Of a DNA stretch of 64,000 nucleotides, positions 52,064 to 64,000 are shown one piece after another (positions within the stretch are counted from its first letter, which is position 1; each line of letters starts with the position of its first letter). This DNA is from Gracilaria domingensis. Its lineage: Eukaryota > Rhodophyta > Florideophyceae > Gracilariales > Gracilariaceae. Position numbers and translations under genes: made by a program. Location: positions 86,605-150,604 of the forward strand of contig VCMS01000124.1 of assembly GCA_022539475.1 (NCBI GenBank). The letters are read 5' to 3'. The notes under the pieces were generated by a model. It made no database searches and was not told where the DNA came from. It saw only the letters and a list, made by a program, of their open reading frames with translations.

Positions 52064-55000
52064 AGGCGCCGCGCCCTGTCAAGGATGACAGCCTCAATGG
52101 AGGTCCAGCCGTTGAACGGAAAGCCGTTGCGGAAGAAGGACTCCATCATGAAGTGTTGAACTGTGAGATTGACACTTCCGAACCGGTTTACTTGTTTAGG
52201 AGTCAGAACTACAAAGTCCTGACAGCCCTCTATCACAAGCCCCGCCTAACACGGATGATCACAAGTGTTCTGGACACAGGAGCATCCCCAAACCTGGTAC
52301 ACACCCGCGCTTTACCGCCCGGATGGGAGTCTCAGTTATTACCGATCAAGGCTCCCCGTGTATCGGATGCCTCCAACCGTTCGATGAATATTCTCGGCGT
52401 AATACCCCTGGATATCCGACTCGGTAACTTGAAGGTACGGATCCGGTTCCTTGTATCTTCCAACCTGGCAGTGGACTGTATCCTGGGCACATCCTTTATA
52501 GATCGATACATCAAAGCGATCTACCCCGGGGAACGGAAAATTTCGTTCTACAACTCACCACCCGTTGCCCTTCTTGACGCACACAAAGGTTCTCGAGATG
52601 GGAAGCCCATCCCCGCTCGCATCCCGAGACACACGGCATCACAGAAGCTTCGTGTCGCTCGCTCCATCATGCTCCCTCCTATGTCTGAGACGGCTGTCTT
52701 GGTTCAAACCGATACAAGTGGAATGGTTTACTTACAGAACAAGATTCAAACCGTTCGCCGGAACCTGCAACTACTGGCAAATGGAGTGATGGAAGTTCTT
52801 CCGAACCGGCCATTCCATGTATTGGTGGCCAACATGAGCGAACGACCCACAACTCTATCGAAAAACACCGTAGTCGGCGAAGCTCAACCAGCCCCCGCTG
52901 CTCTTTTCTCCATCACCAACCCCACTATCACACAAGTCGACGAGGACGTCGACAGCCCTAAGAAGGGGGTACAAAAGACGAGATTGAGTCACCGGAAGCG
53001 GACTGGACATCGACAGTGCACATCGGTGAAGAGTACGAGCCGCAGCGGAATAAGATCATTCAGCTGCTTTCCGAGTACGCTGATATGTGGGACGGACACT
53101 TGGGAACAATCTCGGCCGCAAAACATCGGATTGAACTAGATCCTGATGCACGTCCAGTGCACCAAGCCCCCTACCGATCCGGTCAGAAGGCCCGAGAATG
53201 GGAGAAGGAGCAAATCACAAAGATGTTGAGGGAAGGAGTAATTGAACCGTCTTCGGCAGAGTGGGCTAGCCCCGTCGTCATCGCCTTGAAGAAGGATGGC
53301 TCCTGGCGCTTCTGCATCGATTACAGAAAGCTCAACGCCGTCACAGTTCGTGACTCTTACCCGATACCACGGATGGATGAATGCATTGATTCACTGGGAG
53401 ACGCAAGAGTGTTCTCTACCCTCGACGCCAACTCGGGTATTGGCAAGTGGAAATAGACAAGCCCGATAGGGACAAAACTACTTTCACCTCCCACGTGGGT
53501 CTCTACCGCTTTATTCGGATGCCATTTGGTTTGAAGAACGCCCCTGCGACGTTTCAAAGAGCTATAGATGTCATCCTGAATAAGGTTCGTTGGCAATTTG
53601 CTATCGTGTATCTCGACGATGTCATAATCTACTCGAGCTCCGTCACGGATCATTACCGACACCTAGCTAAGGTACTTGACCTACTCCGAGAAGCCGGAAT
53701 AACACTGAAATTGAAGAAGTGCTTCTTCTTCCAGTCAGCAGTTGATTACCTGGGACATGTGATCCGACCCGGGAAGCTTCAAGTGGCGTCGAAGACTTGT
53801 GACGCTGTGACAAAAGCTAAACCACCACGGACACAGACCGAGCTCCGGGCGTTCCTAGGTCTCTCCAATGTCTACAGACGCTTCGTGCCGAACTTTGCAA
53901 GGATCGCCCACCCGCTGAACCGGAAGCTGAGAAGGACCAACCTGTCGACCTCGAACCGTTTTCGGAAGAAGATATGGAGGCGTTCGAAGAACTGAAGAAG
54001 AGGCTCACCTCCCCTCCAATTCTATCTTTACCGAAACCCGGAAAGCCCTACATCTTGGAGACGGACGCCTGTGACCGTCAAGTCGGATGTACTCTGCTAC
54101 AGCAGCAAGAAGACGAGAAAGACTACCGCCCAATCGGATACTGGAGCCGTTCGTTAACCGCGCCGGAAAGGAACTACAGCACCTCTGAGCGAGAGTGCCT
54201 GCCATCGTATGGAGCATGCTACTTCTAAGGCCATACCTGGAAGGACAACGTTTTGTAGTTCGAACGGATCACAACGCTTTGCGCTGGCTCCTCAATATAA
54301 CCGACGCTACGGGAAGACTCGCGAGGTGGCGTCTACGCCTCGCAGAGTTTGACTTTGAGGTGCACTACCGACCCGGCATAAAACATCTTCCTGCCGACGC
54401 AGTGTCACGGATGCCGACCGACGGAAATGATGAGACGCCTTTGGAGGATGAAATCCCATGCCTGTTCATAGAAGAGATGGAGACCGACACGGACTATGTT
54501 GTGGCAGATGTCCTCGTTAACGGAGAAGTCATCAAGGACGCGCTGATCAACTGGCCAACAATCACCGATGACGGTGAGCCCTTGCATGTATTCACAACCG
54601 TCCCGGAGCAACCTGACGTCACTCCGATAACGGTTGAAGAGTTCATTGCCGCCCAGGCGAGGGACCCTTTCTGCAAAGCTAAGGCCGAATCCGTCGGAGA
54701 TCCTAAGTCCCAGTTTGACTACAACCGTTCCGGGATACTGTGCAGAATATCACCGATCGACGGAGCAGTACAGAGAGTCGTACCGGAGTCCCTACGGGAA
54801 AGAGTTCTTGAACTCGCTCATTTCCAACGCTTGGCTGGACACCCCGGTGCAATCAAGATGTACTACACCCTACGTCGGGATTTCTACTGGCCACTCATGT
54901 CGCAGCATGTATTTGAGACCGTCTCTCGGTGTGAACCGTGTCGAGCCGTTCGCGGAACTCATTTCAGGAACCAAAAATACTTGAAGTTGTTCCCGGCAAC

Positions 55001-56391
55001 GGGTCCCTTCGAGTTTGTGGCCATGGACATACTCGGACCATTGCCGAAAACCGGACGCGGAAAGAGATACATATTGGTGATAACGGACCGCTTTACTAAG
55101 CTCACTCGAGCCATACCGCTGTCGGACACGAAGGCCGCTGATATCGCTATCGCGTTCCTCGAGAATTGGGTCTACCCTTACGGGATTCCCACTTACCTCC
55201 TCACCGACAATGGCCCGCAGTTCGTCGCCAAGTACTTCGAGTCGCTCTCTGCTGATCTCGGTATTACGCACGCTCTCACGACGGCATATCATCCGCAGAC
55301 GAACGGGCAGGCCGAAAGGTTCAATAAGGTTTTGGTGAACCGCTTGCGGCATTACGTAGCAGAGCACCAGAAGGACTGGGATAAGTTGGTCCAGCCGTTG
55401 GTGTACGGGTACAACCTGCAGGTTCACCGCTCAACCGGATTCACTCCCTTCGACCTCTCGCTTACGCGGCACCCCCCCGGGATCGTGCTCGACGAGCCTA
55501 CGTCAGCTCTCCCGCAAACGGCATCTCTGCACCCGACAACGGCAGAATCCCGTCGCGTAACACGCGCCCGCATCTCGAAACTAATCAAGCTTGCCTACAC
55601 CAAACTAGGCAAATCGCAGGAGCGCTACAAAGCCTCCTTTGATTCCCGGATACGGTACACTCCGACCTTTAAGGAAGGGATATGGTTTACTTAGACGCTC
55701 CGCCTTGGAAGAAGAATTCTACCGAGTACGAAGATATCGTCAAAAAACTATTACCGGCTTCGGAAGGTCCGTATAAGGTCGTTCGTGCTACTGAAACCAC
55801 TGTCACACTGGACATCGACGGGTTGCACGATATCGTTAGTATTGACCGAGTGACGGCGGCGCCCACTCCTGTCTCCGAGGAGAGCGCAACCCCCACCCCC
55901 GTCACCGAATCTAATCCCGTATCGGCACCCTCTCCTATTTCCGAAGAAAGGGATAGCATTGCCGATAAAAGCCTTGATGGTACAACCGGAACGGAAATGG
56001 ACCCCCGTTCAGAAGCACCGCACTCGGAATCTGACCCCACGCCGTCACGCGACGAACATGCACCGACTGACGACGGTACCGCTGAAACTCCGGTTCCCGC
56101 TGATCCGACACCGGCTACATCCGAACCTACTGCGGCCACACCCCACCCAGATACGGAGAAAGAATGGGTCGTGGAGAAGGTCACCGGCCACGGTACAGCC
56201 GAAGACGGTGAGGAGCTCGTACGAGTAAAGTGGTACGGTTTCAAGAAGTCTACGTGGAACCAAGACGGAACATCCCACACAACTTTGTGGAACGATACTT
56301 CCGTCGAATGGCTGTCGAGGACGCATCGAAATCTAAGAAGGGGGGCAAGAAGCGCCAAACAACTCGGAAGCAGGAAGCTCCGAAGCGGTAA
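52033..56391 (+). CDS. Pol polyprotein: protease, RT, RNase H, integrase, chromodomain (with apparent single-base losses)
   Basis: Opens at 52033, overlapping gag by 31 nt in the -1 frame. Protease SVLDTGASPNLVH. RT: WASPVVIALKKDGSWRFCID, YPIPRMDECIDSL, MPFGLKNAPATFQRA and the active site IVYLDDVIIYS. RNase H: ILETDACDRQVGCTL and VVRTDHNALRWLL. Integrase: zinc region HFQRLAGHPGAIK...CEPCRAVRG and a DDE core (AMDILGPLPK, LLTDNGPQF, NGQAERFNK). It ends in a chromodomain with VKWYGFKKSTW. Frame changes at about 52965, 53436, 53924, 54199, 55678 and 56257 each look like one lost base. A chromodomain tail stopping at 56391 is predicted in the compensated frame. The uncorrected terminal frames end at 55694 and 56437. 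Confidence 0.9.
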
Positions 56392-56460
56392 TGATCCCTC
56401 TCAAAACAGGTTCGAGCTTCCTGCTCCGAAGCGGTAATGATCCCTCTCAAAACAGGTTCC
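56377..56460 (+). repeat. Short direct duplication at the end of pol
   Basis: About 35 bp starting GCTCCGAAGCGGTAATGATC occurs at 56377 and again at 56423 (period 46). The first copy includes the predicted pol stop. Confidence 0.85.
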
Positions 56461-57057
56461 AGCGTCATGTCTAATTGACATTGCTTCTTCGTAGCAGCGC
56501 TCTTCTCCGTGTCGGCTCATTGCCTCAGCACACGAAGCACAGATGAAAGGAGACGGCACACGGAATGCGTTTGAGCACTTTGCGCAATGCGCAGCACGCG
56601 CTGTAGAACCCAGCAAGGACGCGGTGCACGCGGCGGCGCCCAGCAAGGACGCACCATGCAACGGGGAGCGACAGCACCAGGCGCGCATGCTCTCTAGGCC
56701 CGCATACGGCAGGGAGCGCCTGGAAGCGCCAGAGGCTACTTGCAAGGATAATCAAATATCTGTCGCGGAAATTACCCCTCCGCAAACGGTCAAAAACGGC
56801 GATTACTCTTTTGCCTGATATCTCGGAAACGAGGCCGTTTCAGAGGCTGAAAACACGCGATTTGGGCTCCTGGCGCCCTCAAAATACTTAGGATTTTTTG
56901 AGTGCCAGCGCGCACGCCCTACGCGCATTACTGATTACCGAATCGGTTACCAAGCGTGCGCTCGTGCATGGCGGTACAGGAGCTCTCAAAAATTCAAAGA
57001 GTTTATTGAGCAGCATTGCTGTCCACAGAGTGGATTATCGCTCTCGACTGACACGAT
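56392..57057. other. Non-coding spacer between pol and antisense ORF
   Basis: About 650 bp inside the retrotransposon. A leftward ORF (56745-56401) has a few paired cysteines (HCAKCSNAF, CASCAEAM), but I do not consider it convincing. Confidence 0.35.
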
Positions 57058-59026
57058 CTAATGCTCCGTGTTCGGCATTGTTGATGCAATCTTCGATGTT
57101 TTGTTTTCTGGCTGCGCTGAGGTCACTTCTTGAATCTCTTCTTCACGCATTATCGTCTCAGCACCCTCCTTCACGGCATCCATAATGGTTACGAAATCTC
57201 CGGCAACCGTCTCTCGGAAGCGGTCAAGAAGTTTGGCGGTTTCAACCCATTTTCTGGCACGCTGCAGGGCCTGCACTATGCTGTCGAAATCGGTCTTCGA
57301 GCTGCTCGCAGCGTGCGTTAAGGCTCTGATACGCCTTGTACACACGCCCAGAGAGATGAGTGCCGTCGTCGGACAAGTCCCGCGCCGCATCCGTCACGGA
57401 TGACTCGTGAAGATGTTGGAGGACAGTTCTCGGCTCCGGCTGGATGTTCATCCAGCAAACCTGGGCTACCTCTGTGTCCTGGGCCCTGACCGGCGTGGAA
57501 CTTCCACTACGGGAACGGCATCAATCTCTTCTCCTTCCACACTCCCGTTATCGGTGTTTTGAAGATGGCCGCCGGCGATGCACTCCGGAACGAAGCCGCG
57601 CGCCTGCGGAAAGTAGTGCTCGGCGTACTGCCGTGGAGCATCCATGCAATCCGACTCCGGAAGAATTGGAGGATTATTCTTGTACTCGCGTCCGTCGTCT
57701 CGCTCTGCAGGAGGTCTGGGAATATCCGGAAGCGTCGTTTCGAAATCATACCAAAGATACCCCGGGTTCGGCGTCTTGTCCCAGTCGATGCGTACAACGT
57801 AATCCAGTAGGGCGTCCGCCTCCGCTGCACCAAAGTCGGTACCACGGACAATGTTCTGGACACCGATCAGGCGGATGAAGCGAACTAGCTCGCAAGGAAT
57901 CTTCATCAGCCGTCCGGTCGGAAGCATCCAAGTCGGGGTCCCGTGCAAGGGCCCAGTCGCTAAACTCAATTGCATCGGGTAATCCGTCTCGGGCAGCGTA
58001 GAGGAACGCGAAGAAAGCCAACACGCACCATTCCGTCTTCAACACTGCACGGACAAAGTAGCCCATCCGCTCGTGGTGAGCATGAGACCGGGTGTAGTAA
58101 GCCGCAATCGGAGACTTGGCACGCAAAGGTACCGTGACACTTGAAACACTCTTCCTCCGCCGCGACGGAAAGATAAAGACCCCGCCGCTTCGGTCGAAGG
58201 AGGTCATGAAATTCCTGGTTGTGCCAACCAAAGAATACACCGTGGCCGGTCTTATGCGGGCCTCGTCGCTGATGTCATCACCCCATCGCTCACGCTCCGC
58301 AATGAGATAAAAGCCGTCAAGTGGAACCTCCCATGCGATGAGCGCAAGAAGGTTATGGCCAGTGGCGGGAACGGACATGCGCTGTCGTTCGTATCATACT
58401 CCTCCCGAAGACGGATGAGCATAGCAGCCAAGCGCCTCTGGTAGTCGCGTTCTTGAGGACACCGGACCCATGGCATGTCAGCAGGGACTCCGGATTCGGA
58501 AAGAACCGCATAGAAACGAGGTCCCTCGTCGAGCCGAATGCGCATATGTCCCCATCGGCTTCCCACGAGCCGTCGCGTAGACGCTTGTTACCGACGAGTA
58601 TCCGACTTCTGGACGGACTGGGAGAGCAGCGAAGCGCGTCGCGTCAAACCACTCGGCCGAAGTGTCAACGTATTGATCCACAGGGTACGGCACAATCACC
58701 CGGCGCTGCGAGATTGAAAGGCGACCCGGGTGGCGGCGATGGTCGAACTCCGTATCCGGACTGACCCAATGCCCCCCTACCTGTGGCATTGTCGTGATGA
58801 ACCGAAGCGGCGTCGAGGGCGAAACGAAAAGATTGGAAGGCGAAGAGACCCGAGCACGGTATGGCGTGGAGTTAATGGAACAGAGAGCGAGGGCGGATGC
58901 GCGGTTATGTGAAGCGGGCTCCGAAGGCGGACTCAGCGTTTCAGACGCGAGGTTGTCGAGGACGGACAACAAGCTAAGAAGGGGGGTCTGTAAGATACTG
59001 AGCCGTGACGGTTGCAATGTTGACAC
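57058..59026 (-). CDS. Antisense ORF of the retrotransposon, broken by frame changes
   Basis: Minus-strand coding-like stretches succeed one another from near the polypurine tract leftward: 59026-58478 (GGHWVSPDTEFDHRRHPGRL, VPYPVDQYVDTSAEWFDATR), 58566-58252 (PWVRCPQERDYQRRLAAMLI), 58378-57746 (ERWGDDISDEARIRPATVYS, YFVRAVLKTEWCVLAFFAFL), 57975-57466 (RFIRLIGVQNIVRGTDFGAA, NPGYLWYDFETTLPDIPRPP) and 57390-57058 (FDSIVQALQRARKWVETAKL). They overlap at their ends and shift frame much as pol does, so one protein of about 600 residues is plausible. Additional antisense ORFs between pol and 3' LTR are known in some plant Ty3/Gypsy lineages. I recognise no domain. It is read from the 3' LTR side and could use promoter activity there. 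Confidence 0.55.
58976..58986 (+). other. Polypurine tract
   Basis: AAGAAGGGGGG ends 2 nt before the 3' LTR, the expected place for plus-strand DNA priming. The 13-mer CTAAGAAGGGGGG at 58974 also occurs at 56333 and, with one G fewer, at 52958. Confidence 0.85.
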
Positions 59027-59541
59027 TGTAAGGAAACCCGCTCGCCGGATGGCGTTGTTGTAGTAGACATATTAGTAGTAGTAGTAGTAGTCCACGCGTA
59101 TGCCGGTGGCAACTAGTGCCCCGTGATCGGTAAGTCGTACACGTGTGTGTCGACGGCGGAATAGGTATTTATTTTCGCCAGCTCGGCTGTGGCCACCATG
59201 ACAGTAAACCAAGGTGCTTCCTACTAGGTTCTTCGTCTTGTTTCCCGTGGCACGGATCCTAAGTCGTAGTAGGAACCCAGCTTGTCTAAGACCTGCACAG
59301 GCTGTTCTGCGGCGATATCACTACCGTTGCACCGCTCTCTGGCTAGGCGCGTGGTACCTTTTCTGGACTGCGCGTGTCTCCGTACTCGGTTTCACCACAG
59401 AGTGCCGTGGACTACTCCGCACCTTCAACGACCGTCTTTCCGACTCGGCAGCTCACACGGCCTTACACCCCGTGTGCCGCGCATCCACACCACCGTTCCT
59501 GGACATTCTCTTGAGTAGTCGCTTGTGCGCACTATCTCACA
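58989..59541 (+). repeat. 3' LTR
   Basis: 553 bp, same ends as the 5' LTR. Differs by loss of one G (CACCGGCTCT to CACCGCTCT) and one T (GTCTTTTCC to GTCTTTCC). Followed by target duplication ATTCT. Confidence 0.95.
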
Positions 59542-60257
59542 ATTCTGCCAAATTCATTTCCGTCTACTTTTCATCTTCTGGTAATCTCGGTGATTCACCG
59601 ACGTCTGTGTTCTGCAAAGTGGAATATAGTCTGTTCGCTTTGGAAACTAAGCTAGTTTTTGGGCTTTTGGGGCGCGCGAGGGGGTGGCAGTGGTTGCACT
59701 CAAAAAATTAAAAAATTTTGGAATATTAAATTCCATCTCGTGCAGTTTAATTCTTGGTCTCCTAGTTTTTGTAAAGGTTCTATTTCGCCGCACCGCTCCA
59801 TCCACTCTTTTCCGCGACCCTCTCTCTAATCTGCGCTTGTGCTAGTTTGCGTTTCCATTTTCCCCGAGTTGCGATGCAAATCGCAACGCAATCTCACCTC
59901 AATTATCCCACCATTCCTTCCCATTCCGCACCGTCCCCACTCTCACCTATATCTCGCCCATCACGCGTTCGGATCTCCCTCTCCGTCTCCCGGAAAGTTA
60001 TTCTGTAGAGGTACGTGTGAGAACCGTCCCCAATCTCGTGCACCCGCCTCGCCCCAAAACGGCCGCATGCCGCGGAGGCGTCTCGCGAGGCTTCCTCCAG
60101 CTGAATATTGCGATGAGCTAATCGCATATGGCTGCATCGTGGCTGCAGTGCGCCTGCAGCTCATTTCTTTTTTGTAAACATTTTCACGACACACTTTATC
60201 AATTCCCGCGCTCGCTTAATGTCGACGACATTCTTCCTCATCCGACTCACGTTATGA

Positions 60258-60905
<648 letters not shown>

Positions 60906-63150
60906 ATGACGCGACGCCGGCAGCAAAGCCCCGTGCCGCCGCAGAGCGCTCAAACGGGGCACCGTGCGCGCGCGCGGCGCCGCCCGGCGCGCACCGCCAA
61001 CGGGCATGCTATGCGTCTCACTCCGCTGCTGCCGCCGCCATGGCAACTCACGTGCCATGAGCGCGCCGTACCGCGTTCCCTCTCCGGGTCCTTGCCCTCC
61101 CTGTAGCGCTGCTGCTGTACTGCAAACGCGCGGAGCCCAGCCGACCACGCCCGACTCGCTGCCAGAAGCCTCGGCGGCGCCGGCCGTGGCCGCGGTGGTG
61201 CCGGTAAAGCCACGCTGCTGGGCTGCCAGAGGCGCGGTTTTGCTGCACGCGCGCTGGCGCGCTCGGTAGTGGCGTTGCTGCCCAGCTGCCGCCTCTGGAG
61301 GCGCGGCTGCGATCGGCGCTGCTGGTAGACGAGCGCGCTGCCATGCCACGTGTGATCAGCGCGCCGCCAACCCCCTGGCCTGGCACGCGATGCAGCGCGC
61401 TACAGTTCGGTCGCGCGTCTCGCTGGCCCGACCCTAGTTGTCTCCACGACTAGCGGCTTCCGCCGCGCGCCAGCGAACGCGGGGCGATTGTGTATCAGCG
61501 TCGCCCATCTGCCGCCGCGCTGGCTCGCCCTCCGTGCCGCGCTTCGCAGGCCAAGCGCGGCGACGTTGCCGCCGCCGTGAGCCGTGTTCGTGCACTGCCA
61601 CGCCACCGCGCCGGGCGTCCTTTCTCCGGCGCCGCGCGGCGGCAGCACTGCGTGCCCACTCGTGCGTGTTCGCCAAGCCGGCGGCGACGTGCTACGTGGC
61701 GACTGCCCCGACCACCAATAGCAAACCCGGGCTCGGCATGCCGCCATACCGTGCGCCGTCGTGAGCGCTAACTGACCGTGGCTGCGCGCGCCGCCTATGA
61801 TGCTGCGACGCTGGGGTGGCGACGACGTGGCGGAGCGCCACCAACTGGACAACGCCACCCAGCTAACGTTCCGCGCGGGCGTTTCGGGGCACTGCAGGCA
61901 CTGTCGGCTCTCGGGCAGTTAGCTGCTGTCGCCTCGGCGCGCGATATACCCCAATCGGCTGCCCTGCTGCTGTGCGCGCGCCGCTGCGCGCACACGATCG
62001 CCGCCACAGTGAGCAGCGTGGCCATCTCAAAGTTGCCGGTTTCTTGCTGCTTAACCTCATCCGTGAAACTCACGCAGACGTGACCACTGCTAAGCATGTT
62101 GCGTCAAGTACTCACTAACTGCTCTCCTGCCTGACGTTCTGTGAATCAAGGGCTTCGAGTTGCTGCTGGTGGCGCGCAGCCTCGTAGGGCGCCATCACGC
62201 GCGTCATCGGCGCCGACGTGCACACCCGCACTGCGCGCGCGACAAGGCCGACGTGAATGCTTGTGGCGAGGTGCGACCGCAGCGCTCGTTTCTCATCGCC
62301 CCGTTTGCCGTCGCGCTCCGTTCTGGCCGACGCGTGCTCGCCGATTTGCCCATTCGGCGAGCGCGAAAAAGCCCGCGCAACGCCGCAAGCGCTCCTGATG
62401 CGATATCGCGGCGAGCGCCATTCGCAGCCGGGCGTGCGTGCGCCAAGGTCGCGAGCGATGCGCGTTTGCACTGTTGCATTGATTCATACACCATATTGAG
62501 CGCGAAAACGAGCTGTCTCCGTTCGCCGCAGTTCTTGCTTGAGCGGATCTCCTTTCACCTTCTACGACGGGCCACGTCGCGCATTCTGCGCGCGCCTTCG
62601 CCTCAGCCGCCACGAGCGCGCGCGGTGCTCAGCCTCGTCACCAAAAGGCGCGCTTGTCACACTGGCGCGCCTCCAAAGCGAACCAGCTCGCTACCGCGCC
62701 TTGAGCTGCATGACGCCCAACCACGCCGCCACCCCGCCGCCAAAAGGGAAAGCAAGAGGTAAATAAACGACATCGGCCGCCGCGCGGAATGAGCTCGCGC
62801 CATGACGGCGCGGGCTGCACACAAGCGCAGTCGCGCGCCGCGTACTCCTCGCACTGTGCGCGCGCCGAATCGTGAAGTCCGGTCTCCACTCCGTGATTAG
62901 CGAAGGGCGCTTGGTCACGCCGTGGTGCCCACATAAATGTGCTGATTCACGTAGCATAGACCGCTCACAAGCAGCCAAGTCTCGCACAGCAGTGCGCTAT
63001 CCAGGCTCGAGCGGCACGGAAACGTCGTTGAAGACGCAACCGCCTGCAGGAATGCGCCGCGCCTCCCGTGCGGCGCGGAGGTTGCTGGCGATGGGGTGTG
63101 CAGTACGAGTGTCAATCACATGTCTTAATTCATTCTGTCGTATTGGCAGC
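60906..63150 (+). pseudogene. GC-rich degraded coding DNA, right-arm copy
   Basis: Inverted counterpart of 12760-14990. The many ORFs on both strands here are products of GC richness and base loss. No additional gene is supported. Confidence 0.4.
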
Positions 63151-63159
63151 GCGCAGAGA

Positions 63160-63790
63160 TCAAGTGTGTTAGGGTCCGTTACTCCTAACACAACTCAACC
63201 ACCTGGCCCGCGTGGCACGTTACGTTTTGGCTGATATGCGTCGGTGGTTTTGGATGAGGTCTGTGACGCTACCAGAATTAGGCGAAAACGAGCCGCGGCG
63301 GGGGTCGGTGTTTAGGGTAGGGACCCATAACACGACCGACACCCCCGCCCGCCGCGGGCTGAAAATCGACATTTTTGAAAAATCGCCAAAACGTGCCCGC
63401 GGCGGGCGTCCGTTCGTGTTAGATGTATACCCTAACCACGAACGGACCCCCCGCATCCGATTGCAAAAAAAAAGCACATTTTTTAAAAAACCGGCCAAAC
63501 CGTGCCCGCGGGCGGGGTCCGTTCGTTAGGTAGGTACCCTACAACAACGCACCCCCCCCGATGCATAAAAAGCACATTTTTTAAAAACCGCCCCAAAACC
63601 TGGCCCGCAGGGGTCCCTTCGGTAGGGTAGTACCCAACACGAACGGACCCCCCCCCCAGAGGCATAAAAAAGCTCACATCTTTTTAAAAACCGGCCCCAA
63701 AACGTTCCCGGCGACGGGGCTGCGTTATTTAGGTAGCCACCCTAACACAACCGTCCCCCCCACGCCGGGGGCACGTTTGGTCACATTTTA
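63160..63790. repeat. Palindromic TTAGGG-type array, right-arm copy
   Basis: Six degraded copies of the GTGTTAGGGTA / TACCCTAACAC palindrome occur near 63167, 63310, 63416, 63520, 63625 and 63735, in mirror order to 12111-12703. Homopolymers are shortened and spacing is irregular, consistent with poor base calling in this hairpin-rich DNA. Confidence 0.8.
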
Positions 63791-64000
63791 AACCATGCCG
63801 AACCTCCCAAAACCCCTCCCAACACTTCTTGCACTCATACCTCACCCGCCCGCACACGTTGGCCCTCTGTTACTGGATGCCGGATGGCAAAAAGCCTGTA
63901 CATTATTGAGTATATCATTGAGTTAGGAGCGCTTTCAAAACGCCATGATGAGAGCGTACCATGTTCGATAAAATCTACGTCACCAAAACCTTCGCTAAGA

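Larger units (their letters stand above)
49045..59541 (+). mobile_element. Complete young Ty3/Gypsy chromovirus, 10.5 kb
   Basis: Flanked by a perfect 5-bp target duplication ATTCT (49040-49044 and 59542-59546). LTRs begin TG and end CA. Order is 5' LTR, primer site, gag, protease, RT, RNase H, integrase, chromodomain, antisense ORF, polypurine tract, 3' LTR. The LTRs show no substitutions, only two single-base deletions in the 3' copy, so insertion was very recent. The pol frame is broken only by apparent single-base losses, mostly in short homopolymers, which suggests an intact element under imperfect sequence. Confidence 0.95.

Overview
Organism. The window is eukaryotic nuclear DNA. It holds a full-length but disrupted DNA topoisomerase VI subunit B gene, a decayed phytoene desaturase copy, a CBM48 (AMPK-beta type) gene, a decayed MnmG/MTO1 tail, a decayed PDR-type ABCG transporter, and several families of eukaryotic transposons. 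Topo VI B together with plant-type phytoene desaturase points to a photosynthetic eukaryote. Long intron-poor reading frames and heavy Ty3/Gypsy load fit a red alga best, but this is inference and no marker gene proves it.

Layout. 1-11.8 kb: a divergent pair of unrecognised genes, a CBM48 gene facing an alpha/beta-hydrolase-like gene, the first BRCT unit of a repair-type protein, a cluster of strong hairpins, and the N-terminal part of a Plavaka-type (CACTA superfamily) transposase. 11.8-16.3 kb: one arm of a long inverted repeat whose other arm is 59.6-64.0 kb. It carries a 110-bp palindromic array, GC-rich degraded coding DNA and a phytoene desaturase fragment. 16.3-23.7 kb: the rest of the BRCT gene, a decayed hydrolase, TOP6B, a C2H2 zinc-finger gene and a second, decayed TOP6B. 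24.5-29.0 kb: a dead Ty3/Gypsy chromovirus on the minus strand. 29-31.1 kb: a tRNA-like sequence, a two-finger C2H2 gene and an unrecognised ORF. 31.6-33.8 kb: a near-identical direct duplication of about 1.07 kb, each copy with the same 128-residue ORF. 34.2-42.1 kb: a three-gene element (unrecognised 608-residue protein, PIF1-like helicase, KDZ-like transposase) marked throughout by a repeated 16-bp palindrome. 42.3-48.9 kb: pseudogenes (possible nucleoporin, MnmG tail, ABCG). 49.0-59.5 kb: a complete, very young Ty3/Gypsy chromovirus with LTRs, 5-bp target duplications and an antisense ORF between pol and the 3' LTR.

How it fits together. Most of the window is accessory or decayed DNA. The strongest unexplained signal is the palindrome GRGACATAYATGTCYC, repeated eight times (plus one degenerate copy) through all three genes of the 34-42 kb element, on both gene strands and in different reading frames. 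It therefore behaves as a DNA-level signal rather than a protein motif. The second strong signal is the 110-bp array of about 60-nt palindromes with telomere-like TTAGGG/CCCTAA cores inside the inverted-repeat arms.

Data quality. The two LTRs of the young element differ only by two single-base deletions, its pol frame is broken only by apparent single-base losses, and the right inverted-repeat arm becomes steadily noisier toward the window end. This looks like residual long-read deletion error. Frameshifts in otherwise good genes should be read with that in mind. The in-frame nonsense codons are harder to explain that way.
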